DNA from: Labyrinthula sp. Ha
Lineage: Eukaryota > Sar > Bigyra > Labyrinthulida > Labyrinthulaceae
Assembly (NCBI GenBank): GCA_015227615.1
Contig: JAALGZ010000002.1
Span: 62,001 to 126,000 of the forward strand
Direction of reading: 5' to 3'
Length of the DNA stretch: 64,000 nt
In this document: positions 24,345 through 34,262 of the stretch, piece by piece
Layout: each line of letters starts with the position of its first letter
How positions within the stretch are numbered: position 1 is the first letter of the stretch
Made by a program: the position numbers and the translations under genes
The notes under the pieces: generated by a model
The model's database searches: none
What the model was told of the DNA's origin: nothing
What the model saw: only the letters and a program-made list of their open reading frames with translations

Positions 24345-25958
24345 CTAGAATGGAAAGTACTTACGAACACTTCTTCGGTTTCTAAATGTTCTAAATTTTG
24401 GCTTGAACGTTTTTAGTAGTTTGGGACCCGGAATTTTAATTGCAGATTTCAACTTCTCAGGGTACGTAACTTTCAAATCTGAATTTTTATTCGGAGCGAC
24501 ACTGACTGGTTTTGGGTTAAATGTGCTAAACACTTGCTTCTTTACCATAAAATCGGTTGATATTTTGTTATCATCCACTTGGTCATGTTCTGGGATAAGA
24601 AATGGTTGATAAGTGCTATATCGGGATGGAACTTCAATAAGTTCTTTTTTAAGATGAGGAGCCTGTTCATTGTTTTCAAATACTGAGGGAAAACTCTGTG
24701 AAGAGAACGCTTCTTGTGCTAAACCGGGTGTAGATGGAACATTTAACTCGCTATGAAAGCTCTGATTACTCGGATTCTGCACAATAATTTCTGGGTAGTA
24801 GTCTGGGTACGGCTGAGGAGTTTTTACTGTGGGTATTAATTCGGTATTGGTTATGTTCTTCTGAAAACCAAACGTGTTCACGAAGGTATACAGATCATCA
24901 TCTTGACGGATTTGATTTAAAGGAGGAAGTTTTGTAAATGACCGTGTTAATGGTGCATCTTCAGAGGTTCTAAATGTTTCCTCTGCACTGCACGAAACAG
25001 GAACCTTAAATGAATTTTGTCTAAGGGTGAGTTTAGCGTTGAGAAAAGAGCATCCAAGAGCCTGTTTTGCGCTAGGCCGCTTGAATGGGTTGAACTGCAG
25101 CATGTCCAATAGTAGACTTGAACAGTGATTGGACACTTGAGTAAGACGTCTATTATTCAATGTTGCTCTTAAATTTGTAGGAACAAAATATGGCCATTGA
25201 AATCCTGTTTTAGCTGACAATTTCCTTGCTTCAGGCCAATCAGTTTCTCGTGGTGTTCCAAGGATGCCACAAATCTTCATCAGCTGATCAACCTCATTTC
25301 TTCCTGCAAAGAGAGGGAGTAGCATTATTAACTCTGCTAAAATACATCCAGCTGCCCAAATGTCTGCTGGAGAGTTATAAGTTTTTGAATGAAGAAGCAG
25401 CTCTGGAGCGCGGTACCATCTTGTAGAGACATACTCTGTATATGGAGGCAGAGATCTAATCTCCCGTGCTAGTCCAAAATCAGCAAGTTTAACCTTGTAA
25501 CCTGTTTCTGGGCTACTCGCACACAGAAAATTTTCAGGTTTTACATCCCGATGAAAGTACCCGTGTGAATGGATAAAAAAAAGCGCTCTTAAAATTTGCA
25601 AAAGGATGTCTTTGATGGTGTGTTCTTCTATTTCTTCACTTCTTTCTTGATGAAATTTGATCAGTTCGTATAAATTCTGATCCATGAACTCAAAAACAAA
25701 ATAAAGTTCGTTATTTTCACGAATAACTTCTTTTAATTTCACTATATTTTCATGATTAAGTTTCTTCAGTGATTGAACTTCACGTAAATTAACACACTCT
25801 TCCCATGAGAAAAATTTTCGTTTCATCTTCTTGATTGCCACTACTTCGCCTAAACTAACATATGATAAATCAAGAATACCTGAAACCGTGTTCATTGCCT
25901 TGAAAACAACTCCATAAGCACCATTTCCTAGTTCTTGAGCTACAGAATATCTTTTCAT
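24345..25958 (-). CDS. RCK-family kinase (MAK/ICK/Ime2-like), one 30-nt intron
   Basis: CMGC-group serine/threonine kinase of the RCK family (animal MAK/ICK/MOK, algal LF4, yeast Ime2), known for control of cilium length or, in fungi, meiosis. 527 aa after removal of the short intron. Gly loop [12 protein letters not shown] (about 10-21), [10 protein letters not shown], the family signature [38 protein letters not shown], and the activation segment [14 protein letters not shown] with its TEY dual-phosphorylation site. The kinase domain ends near 290. The remaining ~240 residues are Ser/Pro/Asn-rich and probably disordered. If the organism is flagellated this would be a flagellar regulator, but no other flagellar gene is in the window. 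It ends with TAG. Confidence 0.9.
   Translation of the reverse strand: MKRYSVAQELGNGAYGVVFKAMNTVSGILDLSYVSLGEVVAIKKMKRKFFSWEECVNLREVQSLKKLNHENIVKLKEVIRENNELYFVFEFMDQNLYELIKFHQERSEEIEEHTIKDILLQILRALFFIHSHGYFHRDVKPENFLCASSPETGYKVKLADFGLAREIRSLPPYTEYVSTRWYRAPELLLHSKTYNSPADIWAAGCILAELIMLLPLFAGRNEVDQLMKICGILGTPRETDWPEARKLSAKTGFQWPYFVPTNLRATLNNRRLTQVSNHCSSLLLDMLQFNPFKRPSAKQALGCSFLNAKLTLRQNSFKVPVSCSAEETFRTSEDAPLTRSFTKLPPLNQIRQDDDLYTFVNTFGFQKNITNTELIPTVKTPQPYPDYYPEIIVQNPSNQSFHSELNVPSTPGLAQEAFSSQSFPSVFENNEQAPHLKKELIEVPSRYSTYQPFLIPEHDQVDDNKISTDFMVKKQVFSTFNPKPVSVAPNKNSDLKVTYPEKLKSAIKIPGPKLLKTFKPKFRTFRNRRSVRKYFPF
25850..25879 (-). other. 30-nt GT-AG intron in the RCK kinase
   Basis: Minus strand begins GTATTCTTG and ends GTTAGTTTAG, phase 1. 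It is in frame and stop-free, so it reads as a 10-residue insertion ([10 protein letters not shown]) between VSG and EVVAIKKMK. Kinases of this family have no insertion there. Removal restores the standard spacing. Confidence 0.75.
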
Positions 25959-28900
25959 TTTCTGTTTTTTAGGGTTGCATTCTAAACGTTAATTTTACTG
26001 ACATTGTATGCATTTAGTAAATGAAGAGTCTATACAAGCATTTAATGCTAGATTAGAGGTTTGCGTTTATTAATAGACTAAGAGTGGGATCGACCTATAC
26101 CAACTATTTGAGATCACTCATGAGAAGCATTAAGATCTTATAGTAAGAAGTCGTTCTTCTAAGTTAAATGTTTCAAATCTTTTAAGATGAATCATCTCTT
26201 GATCTTTTGTAAATACGGAGAATGCATCCATCTTCGAGATTGCTTTTTTATAGTGAAGAGTTTACTTCTGTCTTTCACCCTGAATAGCACTGATTTGAAT
26301 GTATCTGTTTTAATTTGAAACCTGTTCATCATGTTCTTCTTATAGAAAGAGGTTCTTAATGTTATTTAAAGGCCGAATCTTAATCTGGACTTTTAAATAA
26401 TCCTTCTAATTTTAAGCGAGTTCTAAGAGAGGTACCCTTTCTGTTAAATAAAGGAGAATATTTTCCCCCAGGATCTAGGACATAGATGAGAAACTTAGTT
26501 GTAAGTGTTATTAATTAAAAGGTTCAGCTTGAAAGTGCTTACTTGGGCTTGAGCAAACTGCAAGAATACGATTTTACCATTTATCCTGTTAAAAAGAATA
26601 GCATGTTTGTTAGCAGCTATCTAGCTGATGATGACGACAAGTTTAGAAAGAAAATTACAATCCTTCAAGGGACAAGTAGACTAAGACTTTTAATTCTAGA
26701 ACAACTAGTTTCTCTTAACTGATGAGCTATTCAAGCTAATAACCTGGTTTAATAGGTGTCCTAAATCATCTAAATTATTTACTTTGGCCTATAAGTTTAT
26801 ACCCCAAGTGCGATTTAGCTTACCTTACACTTTTAAGGTTTTAATACCTTTACTAATAATAATACTATACTGGTTTACAGGGTGTTGTCTCAAGTGAATT
26901 GATGCTTGCCATTAGAAAAGATATAGCTATACTCTTTTAATCTTTGCTCATTGAGGTTTCTTGTTGTTGGATAACGTAACTAGTAATTAGCTAATAGCCC
27001 AAACTAATCGTGAGATACGTAACTGTCTAACCAACGTTTTCTATAATACATTTATTAATATCACATATCAACAAGGTGCTCGAGTAACCTCTCATACTTA
27101 ATCTAGGTCTTTTTAGTGGTGAACAACGAAAAGTGTTGTTCACAGGAAGAAAGAATAGAATAAAATTGATGACTGTATGGCGCATGGACTGACTTAGCTT
27201 CACTGACCCGATATTTTGAAATCTGAAGAGGATGTTAAATGAGCCTAATGTGTTCAACATGTTGTTTTGAGCAAATACTGTGAGAATAATTTAGGAACAG
27301 ACACTATTTAATCATACAAAGAAAAATTAATTGTAACTTTGTTTAAACTTGTGGAATATGAGGAAGATTTTGTCTATGCGACACATTTGTCTCTGGTTGA
27401 TGCTAATATTGAAGTCATGTGCAAAAAAGTTTTACATATCCTTTCTTAACTATATAACAGTCATGAAACTAGCGAAGCAGAATCGAAACAGAATATCATA
27501 CTAGCCGCATGAAAACACTAGAATCGAAGTCTTTTTCTTTGCATGGTAGGATCACATTATCTGATGTTGTCGACTTAATTCATTTGAAGTGACTTCCTAT
27601 AAAGCAAACAATATTCTTAGATATAGGTAACTTAACTATTTAAAAATTAAAGTCAGAACAAGCATTGTACATATCGGCTATATAGCCTTTTGTTGAAGAA
27701 AGTAGAGGGATTTACTAAATCATACTAAGTATATGATCACAATTATGAAGGAAGAAGTAAGAAAATTTATTTTGCAATATGTATTGCACCACTTACGCAG
27801 TAGTGTTTGGTGTTTCTCGGGGAATTTCCCTTGCCACTTTCTATTTGGAAAGTTTTGACAACATGGATCTAAGTGATTGTGACTCTATTGTTTATCCCAA
27901 GACCTGTACAGACCTTGAAGCATCACAAGACTGCAAAAGGCTTGACTCTACTTTTCAACAAATTAATTGATATCTATACTGTTCAAGTAATGGGAATAGA
28001 AAATACTTTGTATTCTTAACCTATTACTCGGAAGGAACAATTGGTAAAAAAGTAACAAACAAACTACGGGAGTTAAGATTTCCAACCTAGGAAAATTAGG
28101 TGAAGATATAGGTTGTTATTGTATACGAATATTATTTTGAAGAATTGTCTCCTGTTAATAATTTTCAACCTACGCGAAAAAACTATCTCGTGTTTCTAAT
28201 ACCCTTCTAGATTGTCTCCCATACTCACCTAAAGTAAAACCCAAAGTTTTGCAAATGGCCTCTATGCTCTTTGCCAACCACACTGCTGCTGAATTAGTCT
28301 TTACTCGTTCAAAATGATATTTCTACAGACTCTCTTGTTGATGAGGAAAATTTGCTTAAACTCCTGAAATAACAGTGTGATAAAGAAATTATGTTAGATA
28401 TTCGAGAAAGTCTTCAAGAGTTACTATTTACTTTACCTACTTATTCAATCTTCAGTTGTTCCTACCATTGAACATAATCTGGAGTACTGTTGTGGATGGT
28501 GATTTTAACATAAGAAACTTCATCCCTGCCGACTATCTGGTTTTAATTAAATTTGATGAATAAGATTTTCATAGTTCTAGAACTGGTAAATGCTTTAGCT
28601 TTTGATATGCTGTATCATTTATTCTCATACATTTTCCTCTGGTTATAATTCATGTTTTTGGATTCAAGATATTGTCATCTTCTATTTTTTAGGTGACAAT
28701 CGGAAAGTCTTGAGAATAGAGCCTAAATAGAAAGGAAACATGGTTCCTCAAAAACTGGAAAGTGATGATCAAGTAGAGTAAGAATATGATCCAATTTGTT
28801 TCATTTTGATTTCATTAGCTATCTGCTTCATATCAATATCAATTGCACCTATTGTTTAAATGGATTATATACACTTTAGATCAGCTTAATAATAATATGA

Positions 28901-31807
28901 TATACTTTATGATGATTCCTATTTCATCTTGAGCAGGGATATAAATAGAACCGCAGCCAGCATATGATGATAGAGCTCCTTCTACTTAGCTAAGAGGTTT
29001 TGCGCCCTTATGAAACAGTACATTCTCATTTATTGTTTCTTTATCTAAGCTTTTATGTTTTATTAACTATCTATGGAACTGTTAACTCTCAGCTTAGAAG
29101 ACAAAATAGGTGGTCTGAGCTATCTCAATTTGTTTCCTTCATAATTACAAATAGTTAGTGAAACCACCCATGAAAAATTAAACTAGGAATTTTCTATTTT
29201 AGTCAATAAACTTTAACGGCATAAACAGAATGTATAAGTAGCTGTCCTCATGAGAAAACATTTTGTACTATGATGGTTAACACCTTTCTCGAGAAAAATA
29301 TATCATTTAATCTTTTCTATGCTGTCCATGGATACAATTCTGAGAATAGATATTTCTCATGTTTGAAGATTGCATCTGTTCAGTTTTTATAGGTATTGCA
29401 TAAGACTCAGTTCAATATACAAATTTTCACCTTGATTTGAATGCTCTTTCCCCAGAATTCAATGCCCAATTTCTGGCTACATGTGCCAGTTAAAATATTA
29501 AGCCCAGATCTATAGGTTCTTTATATAGGCATACCGTTTCCCTAAATGTGAAATAAGGTAATCTATACAGCATTTTTTCACAAAGCAACTTTGTAAAGTA
29601 ATCGTTAGGAAGCAAAGGACTCTGGATATCTAGATCCAATGACTAGAGCCACGACTCAATATACAAGTAGATATAAACCAAAAAATACTATCGTTTACAT
29701 TAATCTGGTTTTACTCTTCTACCCTCTAATATAATACTGCGCTTAATTAGTATTTTTGCAGTGAAGTATGAAATTAATTTGCAAATATTTTTGTATGATA
29801 AATTTAATGTTTCAAATATTTTAAATGGGTAAATTCAGGTTATGACTATTTATATGCCTACGATTATGTAAAGATGGGAAATATCTCTAAGTAGATTCTA
29901 CATATGGACAGCTCAGCATAAGTGTCAATTACAACTCCATGTTTTTATGATCTCGAATATTTCCAAGAAAACTTAAGGCAATCGCAGCAAAAGATTTTCC
30001 AAACGTAGGGAATCAAGAGTATTTAAGAACATTCCTGTATTAACGCATTTTCAATAATTGCTTCCTAAACTATGCAAGGGAAGAGTTAAAGTCACGAAAT
30101 GTGTAGATGCTGTTCATAACCAGTTAAAATTAGCAAATGGAAAAAAAATTAAGGAATAGCTAGCAAGATAGGATTACGTTGGTATAACTCTAAAAATATG
30201 CATAAATCTTAAGGATACTGGAGGCAGCTTATGCAAAAAATACTTAAGTAGAGTCAGGGCTTCATACAGCTCCAGCCTGTTTCAGGATCAACTTTTTATT
30301 AATAGCCGAGCTATCAGTCTTAGTATTCTAGCAGTATAGCTTAGCAGGTTTTAAAATAGTTAAACATAGCGGAAGTATTGAAAAAGTGTTCATAGAAAGT
30401 CTCCAGCTCGTCTTATTTCATATAATATATTTTCTAACTTTAACAAGTAACCAGACATAGGGGTAAGTATTGGGGTAAACTGTTCCGTCATATATAGATA
30501 TTCGCGCCTGTGTGGGTTCATTGCCTATAAAAATGGTTAAGTCTTAGCTATAAAAAATGCTTAAAACTTATAAGTAGAAATACTTCATTTTCTATATTAA
30601 CTTGAAAACTCTTATATCTTTCTTACAGTTACAGTTTTCTTTTGGTTAAAGCTTTTGGCCAACTTTGAGATGCCATGTATCTTATCAATTCTGGCACTAA
30701 CTTATACTTTTTTCTTAATTGAACAGATTATCTGCATACTTTATTGAGTTTATATTATAAGAACAAAGGAAAAGGAGATTCATCTGTTCAGTTTTGCTAA
30801 CACTATCTTGAGTGGAAGGTTCTACATATTGCAGCTCCACCGCAAAACTTAATGAAACTATGCCCCACAATGTAGTGACAACAGCTATGGAAATTTTCTA
30901 TAATTTAACGAATTTTGATGATATTACCAATTGGTTATCCATTTTTCCCCTGGGTGTACTAAACTTGTTTTTAGTGGCACACATATCGCAAATAATGTCA
31001 TATGCCATGAAATGAGCGAACATCTATAGATTTTTCCATTAGACGGAAAAGTTAGTATCAAATTTTGCATGAAAACATGAAAAAAACACAGATAGAACTT
31101 TCCATAATTCTCTGTTCCATTGGTAATCTTTTGTATAGTACTTTGAAAATTTGTCCTTGTTGTGCTGGGTTTACAGCTAATCTCCAGTTCAGTTTTCTGG
31201 GTCCCTTAAATTGTTTAAGCAGAAATAAATTTAATTTTAGATTTTAAAGTCAAGGCGGTTACTGTACAAATAAGGATCTAGAGTTCATGTTTTTCTAACT
31301 CACTACCTCATAATCTCCCAAGTACCAACTTGAACTGCAGTCCGATTCTTAGCAGCACAACAAGACTTGTACCGGAGACACAAAAACTTGGAGAGCATGA
31401 GTAAACAGATTAAGTTTTATGTATAAATCTATTCTTAAGTGCTTGACAGTTCTATTTTCCACTGAAAGTTATCATATTCTCTAATTATACTAATATTTAC
31501 TCAAGTTACAAGAACCCAGCATGCTACAACATTAAACTTGCACCTTCAAAATTAATTGAAGAAGCAATTAGATTTTCTAAAATTATATTATCAATATACC
31601 TTTTTCTCAATAAAGTTTTGTCATCTCAAATACAAAGAGTGCAATAAAAGTGTGCGTCCTACAAGCCAAATCAAGAACACAACCAAACCATACACTAAAT
31701 TTACCCAAAACCAGCACCATGTGCAAATTCCCATACATATTCATACATGTCTAATATAGCCATTTGAGTGCGATTTGCAGTTCCTACACTCAGAAGGAAC
31801 AAGAAAG
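25959..31807. other. 5.8-kb gene desert with scraps of old coding sequence
   Basis: No intact gene. Several stop-interrupted stretches look protein-like (26517-26722, about 27340-27510, 27779-27970, 28190-28565) and may derive from one decayed element. The rest is AT-rich and unremarkable. Confidence 0.5.
28190..28565 (+). pseudogene. Possible decayed retroelement integrase C-terminus
   Basis: Read across frameshifts and stops, the stretch gives an LP..VLQMASMLFANHTAAELV-like piece, then a charged helical piece, then FIPADYLVLIKFDE. This order resembles the end of Ty3/gypsy-type integrases, where an assembly of helices is followed by a G/A-D-Y-V-L-V strand. The match is weak and no reverse transcriptase is seen nearby. 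Confidence 0.2.
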
Positions 31808-33154
31808 ATGACAGACACAAAACCAGCTGAACAACTACTTCGAACAGCCACAGACGCTCGAAATTACATCAATAGATCAATAGCTCTTCAAAAGCCTCTC
31901 GATTACCAGCTTTTTGACGACCTACATACCAAAATTAAACGAGGGTTCCAGCAGAATGTCGTTGCTGCTCTAAATCAGGAACAGAATGGAGACAAACAAG
32001 TTGTCAGACGCGAACAAACTGCCCAAGAGAAGTTCATTGAGCTTCTTCAATCCACAGATCCTGTTACCAAGAGCTACCTCTTAGTCTGCGCTATGGGAAG
32101 GTCCGCAATGTTCGGCCAGATTAATGAAATTGGGGACCACATTCTGGCTGACGCAGAACTCTCTTTGGGCACAATCAACAAGTTGATAATTCCAGGAACT
32201 TCAAAAAGGGCAGAGCATGTTTTTTTTACAGGACAGAACTCAATTGTTAGATTTGACATTTTACAGGGAAGAAGGGAAGCTGTACGATACTTGCTTGCAA
32301 ACAGGTCAATTAACGCAAGCATCACTTGCACACCCGTAATGGCTCAATTGAACGCTTATGCGTATTCTGAATGGTACCAGAAAATTGCTGAAGCGGCAAA
32401 GTATGTGAAAAATAACCCCATTAAGCCCTCTGAAGCCCTTTTGAGGAGGCAAGATGACGCATTCACAAAGAACCTTGAAAAACCAGTTACTCAGGATGAA
32501 GCACTTGCAGCATGTGCAAAATTTGCAGTGGGTATCTTGAAAACTGCGCTTGTTCTTAAAACTGGGAATGTAACCGATGAGCAAAAGCTTAAACAACAGT
32601 ATAACAGGACATTCAAGCAAGCAAAGAAAAATGGGATCAGGGATTCTTTTCACGCTTGTTATAAAGAGAAATTTTTTGTTGATATAATCGATGAACGGGG
32701 GTTAGCCGTTGAAGACCAAATGTTAACGGCTAGAGAGCAGGAGAGGTTGGATGAAGGAGATTGCGAAGTTTTTGAGAACTTGCAGTTTGACAAGTATAGT
32801 TTTTTTGAGTTGCTGCTAAATTATTTGCAAGAGGAGATGGAGCATGCTGATAGAATGATAAACCTGCGCGTTTTGTTGAAGTGTGACTTTGACGACTGTG
32901 GATTTGGTTTAGCATTGGGGGACGGGTTGCGAAAGTTAATAGCGAAAGGGTTTTTCATCCAAGCAAAAGTTAAAGCAACGAAAAAGAGTTTTCAGTTAAT
33001 CCATACTGACACATTAAAAGTAGAGGTGAAGAACTTAATGGAAAGCCAAGGAATTCAGAAGGACAAACCGTTATTCAGATATCTGCAGGATCACATCAAA
33101 GGTGATTTTTCAACCAAGCTGCCGCGCAGACTTTTTGGACTGTTCAAATTTTAA
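31808..33154 (+). CDS. Unidentified 448-aa protein
   Basis: Not recognised. A single uninterrupted exon from ATG 31808 (an upstream TTG-led extension is not needed) to TAA. The protein is soluble and predicted largely helical, with no signal peptide or membrane segment. Recognisable stretches include SYLLVCAMGRSAMFGQI and AQLNAYAYSEWYQKIAEAA, a Lys/Arg-rich middle (about 260-290), an acidic patch DEGDCEVFE, and a basic C-terminus ending LPRRLFGLFKF. By eye the coding sequence is richer in G and C than the neighbouring genes, which could reflect high expression or different origin. It converges on SmF with only 3 bp between the two stop codons. Its length and clean frame make it a real gene. 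Confidence 0.75.
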   Translation: MTDTKPAEQLLRTATDARNYINRSIALQKPLDYQLFDDLHTKIKRGFQQNVVAALNQEQNGDKQVVRREQTAQEKFIELLQSTDPVTKSYLLVCAMGRSAMFGQINEIGDHILADAELSLGTINKLIIPGTSKRAEHVFFTGQNSIVRFDILQGRREAVRYLLANRSINASITCTPVMAQLNAYAYSEWYQKIAEAAKYVKNNPIKPSEALLRRQDDAFTKNLEKPVTQDEALAACAKFAVGILKTALVLKTGNVTDEQKLKQQYNRTFKQAKKNGIRDSFHACYKEKFFVDIIDERGLAVEDQMLTAREQERLDEGDCEVFENLQFDKYSFFELLLNYLQEEMEHADRMINLRVLLKCDFDDCGFGLALGDGLRKLIAKGFFIQAKVKATKKSFQLIHTDTLKVEVKNLMESQGIQKDKPLFRYLQDHIKGDFSTKLPRRLFGLFKF

Positions 33155-33157
33155 GAA

Positions 33158-33385
33158 CTAAGAATCTTCTCTTATATGTAAAACATTGTTACATCGGATT
33201 AACACCTCCCCAAATTGCCCTTCAAAGTTTCCATTAATAAATTCCTGCGTGGAACCGAGTTGGACGTTCATGAACTGGTCAGTTGATATTAATAGTCCTT
33301 TATACTCTCTACCCCATTTTAATTTAACAACAACGCTTTTTCCAACGAGTGAAGCGAGAAATGGTTTTGGATTCAACAATTCCAT
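33158..33385 (-). CDS. SNRPF: Spliceosomal Sm protein F
   Basis: 75-aa core protein of the heptameric Sm ring on U1, U2, U4 and U5 snRNAs. It starts [20 protein letters not shown], the typical SmF start, continues [20 protein letters not shown] (Sm1 motif, residues about 24-43), and has the Sm2 motif [14 protein letters not shown] (about 60-73). IRCNN in place of the usual IRGNN is characteristic of SmF and separates it from LSm6. It lacks the acidic tail of human SmF (86 aa). It is divergent from MAT1 with 124 bp between starts. Its presence fits a nuclear genome with splicing. Confidence 0.93.
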   Translation of the reverse strand: MELLNPKPFLASLVGKSVVVKLKWGREYKGLLISTDQFMNVQLGSTQEFINGNFEGQFGEVLIRCNNVLHIREDS

Positions 33386-33488
33386 ATTTTTTCCTTTTCG
33401 TTTTTAAACGGACAAGTGATGGCAATATCTGCAGGTATATCTAGCATACATTTTCAGAGATAAAACTACCTAGATGGCACTGCAGATA

Positions 33489-33501
33489 ATTTTGGGCAAT
33501 T
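33489..33501 (+). promoter_or_regulatory. ATTTTGGGCAATT motif between SmF and MAT1
   Basis: Exact copy of the 13-mer at 19077-19089, in the same orientation relative to the downstream gene, and ending 8 bp before the MAT1 start at 33510. So close to the ATG it would have to act at or near the transcription start, implying a very short 5' UTR. Confidence 0.45.
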
Positions 33502-33509
33502 GATGATTT

Positions 33510-34262
33510 ATGAAGTTCAAGAGAAAGGTCTTGGAGATAGACTCTAGTATATGTGTGTTCTGCAACAACAAAAATGTAAACTTCCTTGATTATGGAAAAA
33601 AATATCTAACTTCAAGAATTTGTGGACACCAGATCTGTAACGTATGTTTCAATGCACAAAAACTCGAGAATTGTCCACTTTGTGGGAAGGTCATGAAAAG
33701 AACTCAGATTTCAGAAGCTTCAAAAGAGCAAATTCAGCTAGAAAAGGAAAGAAAAGTAAGAATCAAGGTAATGAAAGAGTTTAATTTATCTGAAACTGAC
33801 TTTGATAGTTTGGAAGATTTTCGAAAGTATCAAGAGAAGGCTGAAGATGTCATTTTTGCTTTTCTCAAGGATAAGAACAGCCCTTGGGCAGAAGAGGAAA
33901 TGAAGATTAATAGAGAAAAGTATAAAGAAAAGATAGCTATTAATTTATCCCGATTAGTAGCAAAAGAAAGACAGTTGATTAGCGAGCTCCGTAAAGAAAA
34001 AGAAAAGGAATTGGCATTCTTAGAAGCCGAAGTAAGCAACAAACCAAAAGAAAAACTGAAAGAGTATGAAGGAAATGAAAAGGAAAAGAACAAGAAAACA
34101 ATAGATTTTGTTTCTCGTTTTTGGCAGCAGTTTAGTTACATGCAACCTAAACCGGTTTCAAGTGAGAAGAAGAAAATGGAGCCAAGTGTTGAAGAAGTAC
34201 AGACTGCTGGTGGGTTTAATCCTAAATGCGTTACGCAGAGAATGGAAGCACTTCTTTTATAA
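33510..34262 (+). CDS. TFB3: TFIIH/CAK assembly factor MAT1 (TFB3)
   Basis: 250-aa RING protein that in known systems assembles the CDK7-cyclin H kinase and tethers it to TFIIH for transcription and repair. The RING is C3HC4: C15, C18, C38, H40, C43, C46, C55, C58 (CVFC, ICGHQIC, NVCF, NCPLCGK). The MAT1-specific region follows: VMKEFNLSETDFDSLEDFRK and a KYQEKAEDVIFAF segment, matching the family's helical arch that contacts XPD. A long charged coiled coil (about 120-200) completes it. It is shorter than human MAT1 (309 aa). It is divergent from SmF. Confidence 0.88.
   Translation: MKFKRKVLEIDSSICVFCNNKNVNFLDYGKKYLTSRICGHQICNVCFNAQKLENCPLCGKVMKRTQISEASKEQIQLEKERKVRIKVMKEFNLSETDFDSLEDFRKYQEKAEDVIFAFLKDKNSPWAEEEMKINREKYKEKIAINLSRLVAKERQLISELRKEKEKELAFLEAEVSNKPKEKLKEYEGNEKEKNKKTIDFVSRFWQQFSYMQPKPVSSEKKKMEPSVEEVQTAGGFNPKCVTQRMEALLL

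Noticed and set aside
31775-31807. Upstream TTG-led extension of the 448-aa protein
   Set aside because: An ATG at 31808 is available and eukaryotic initiation at TTG is not expected.
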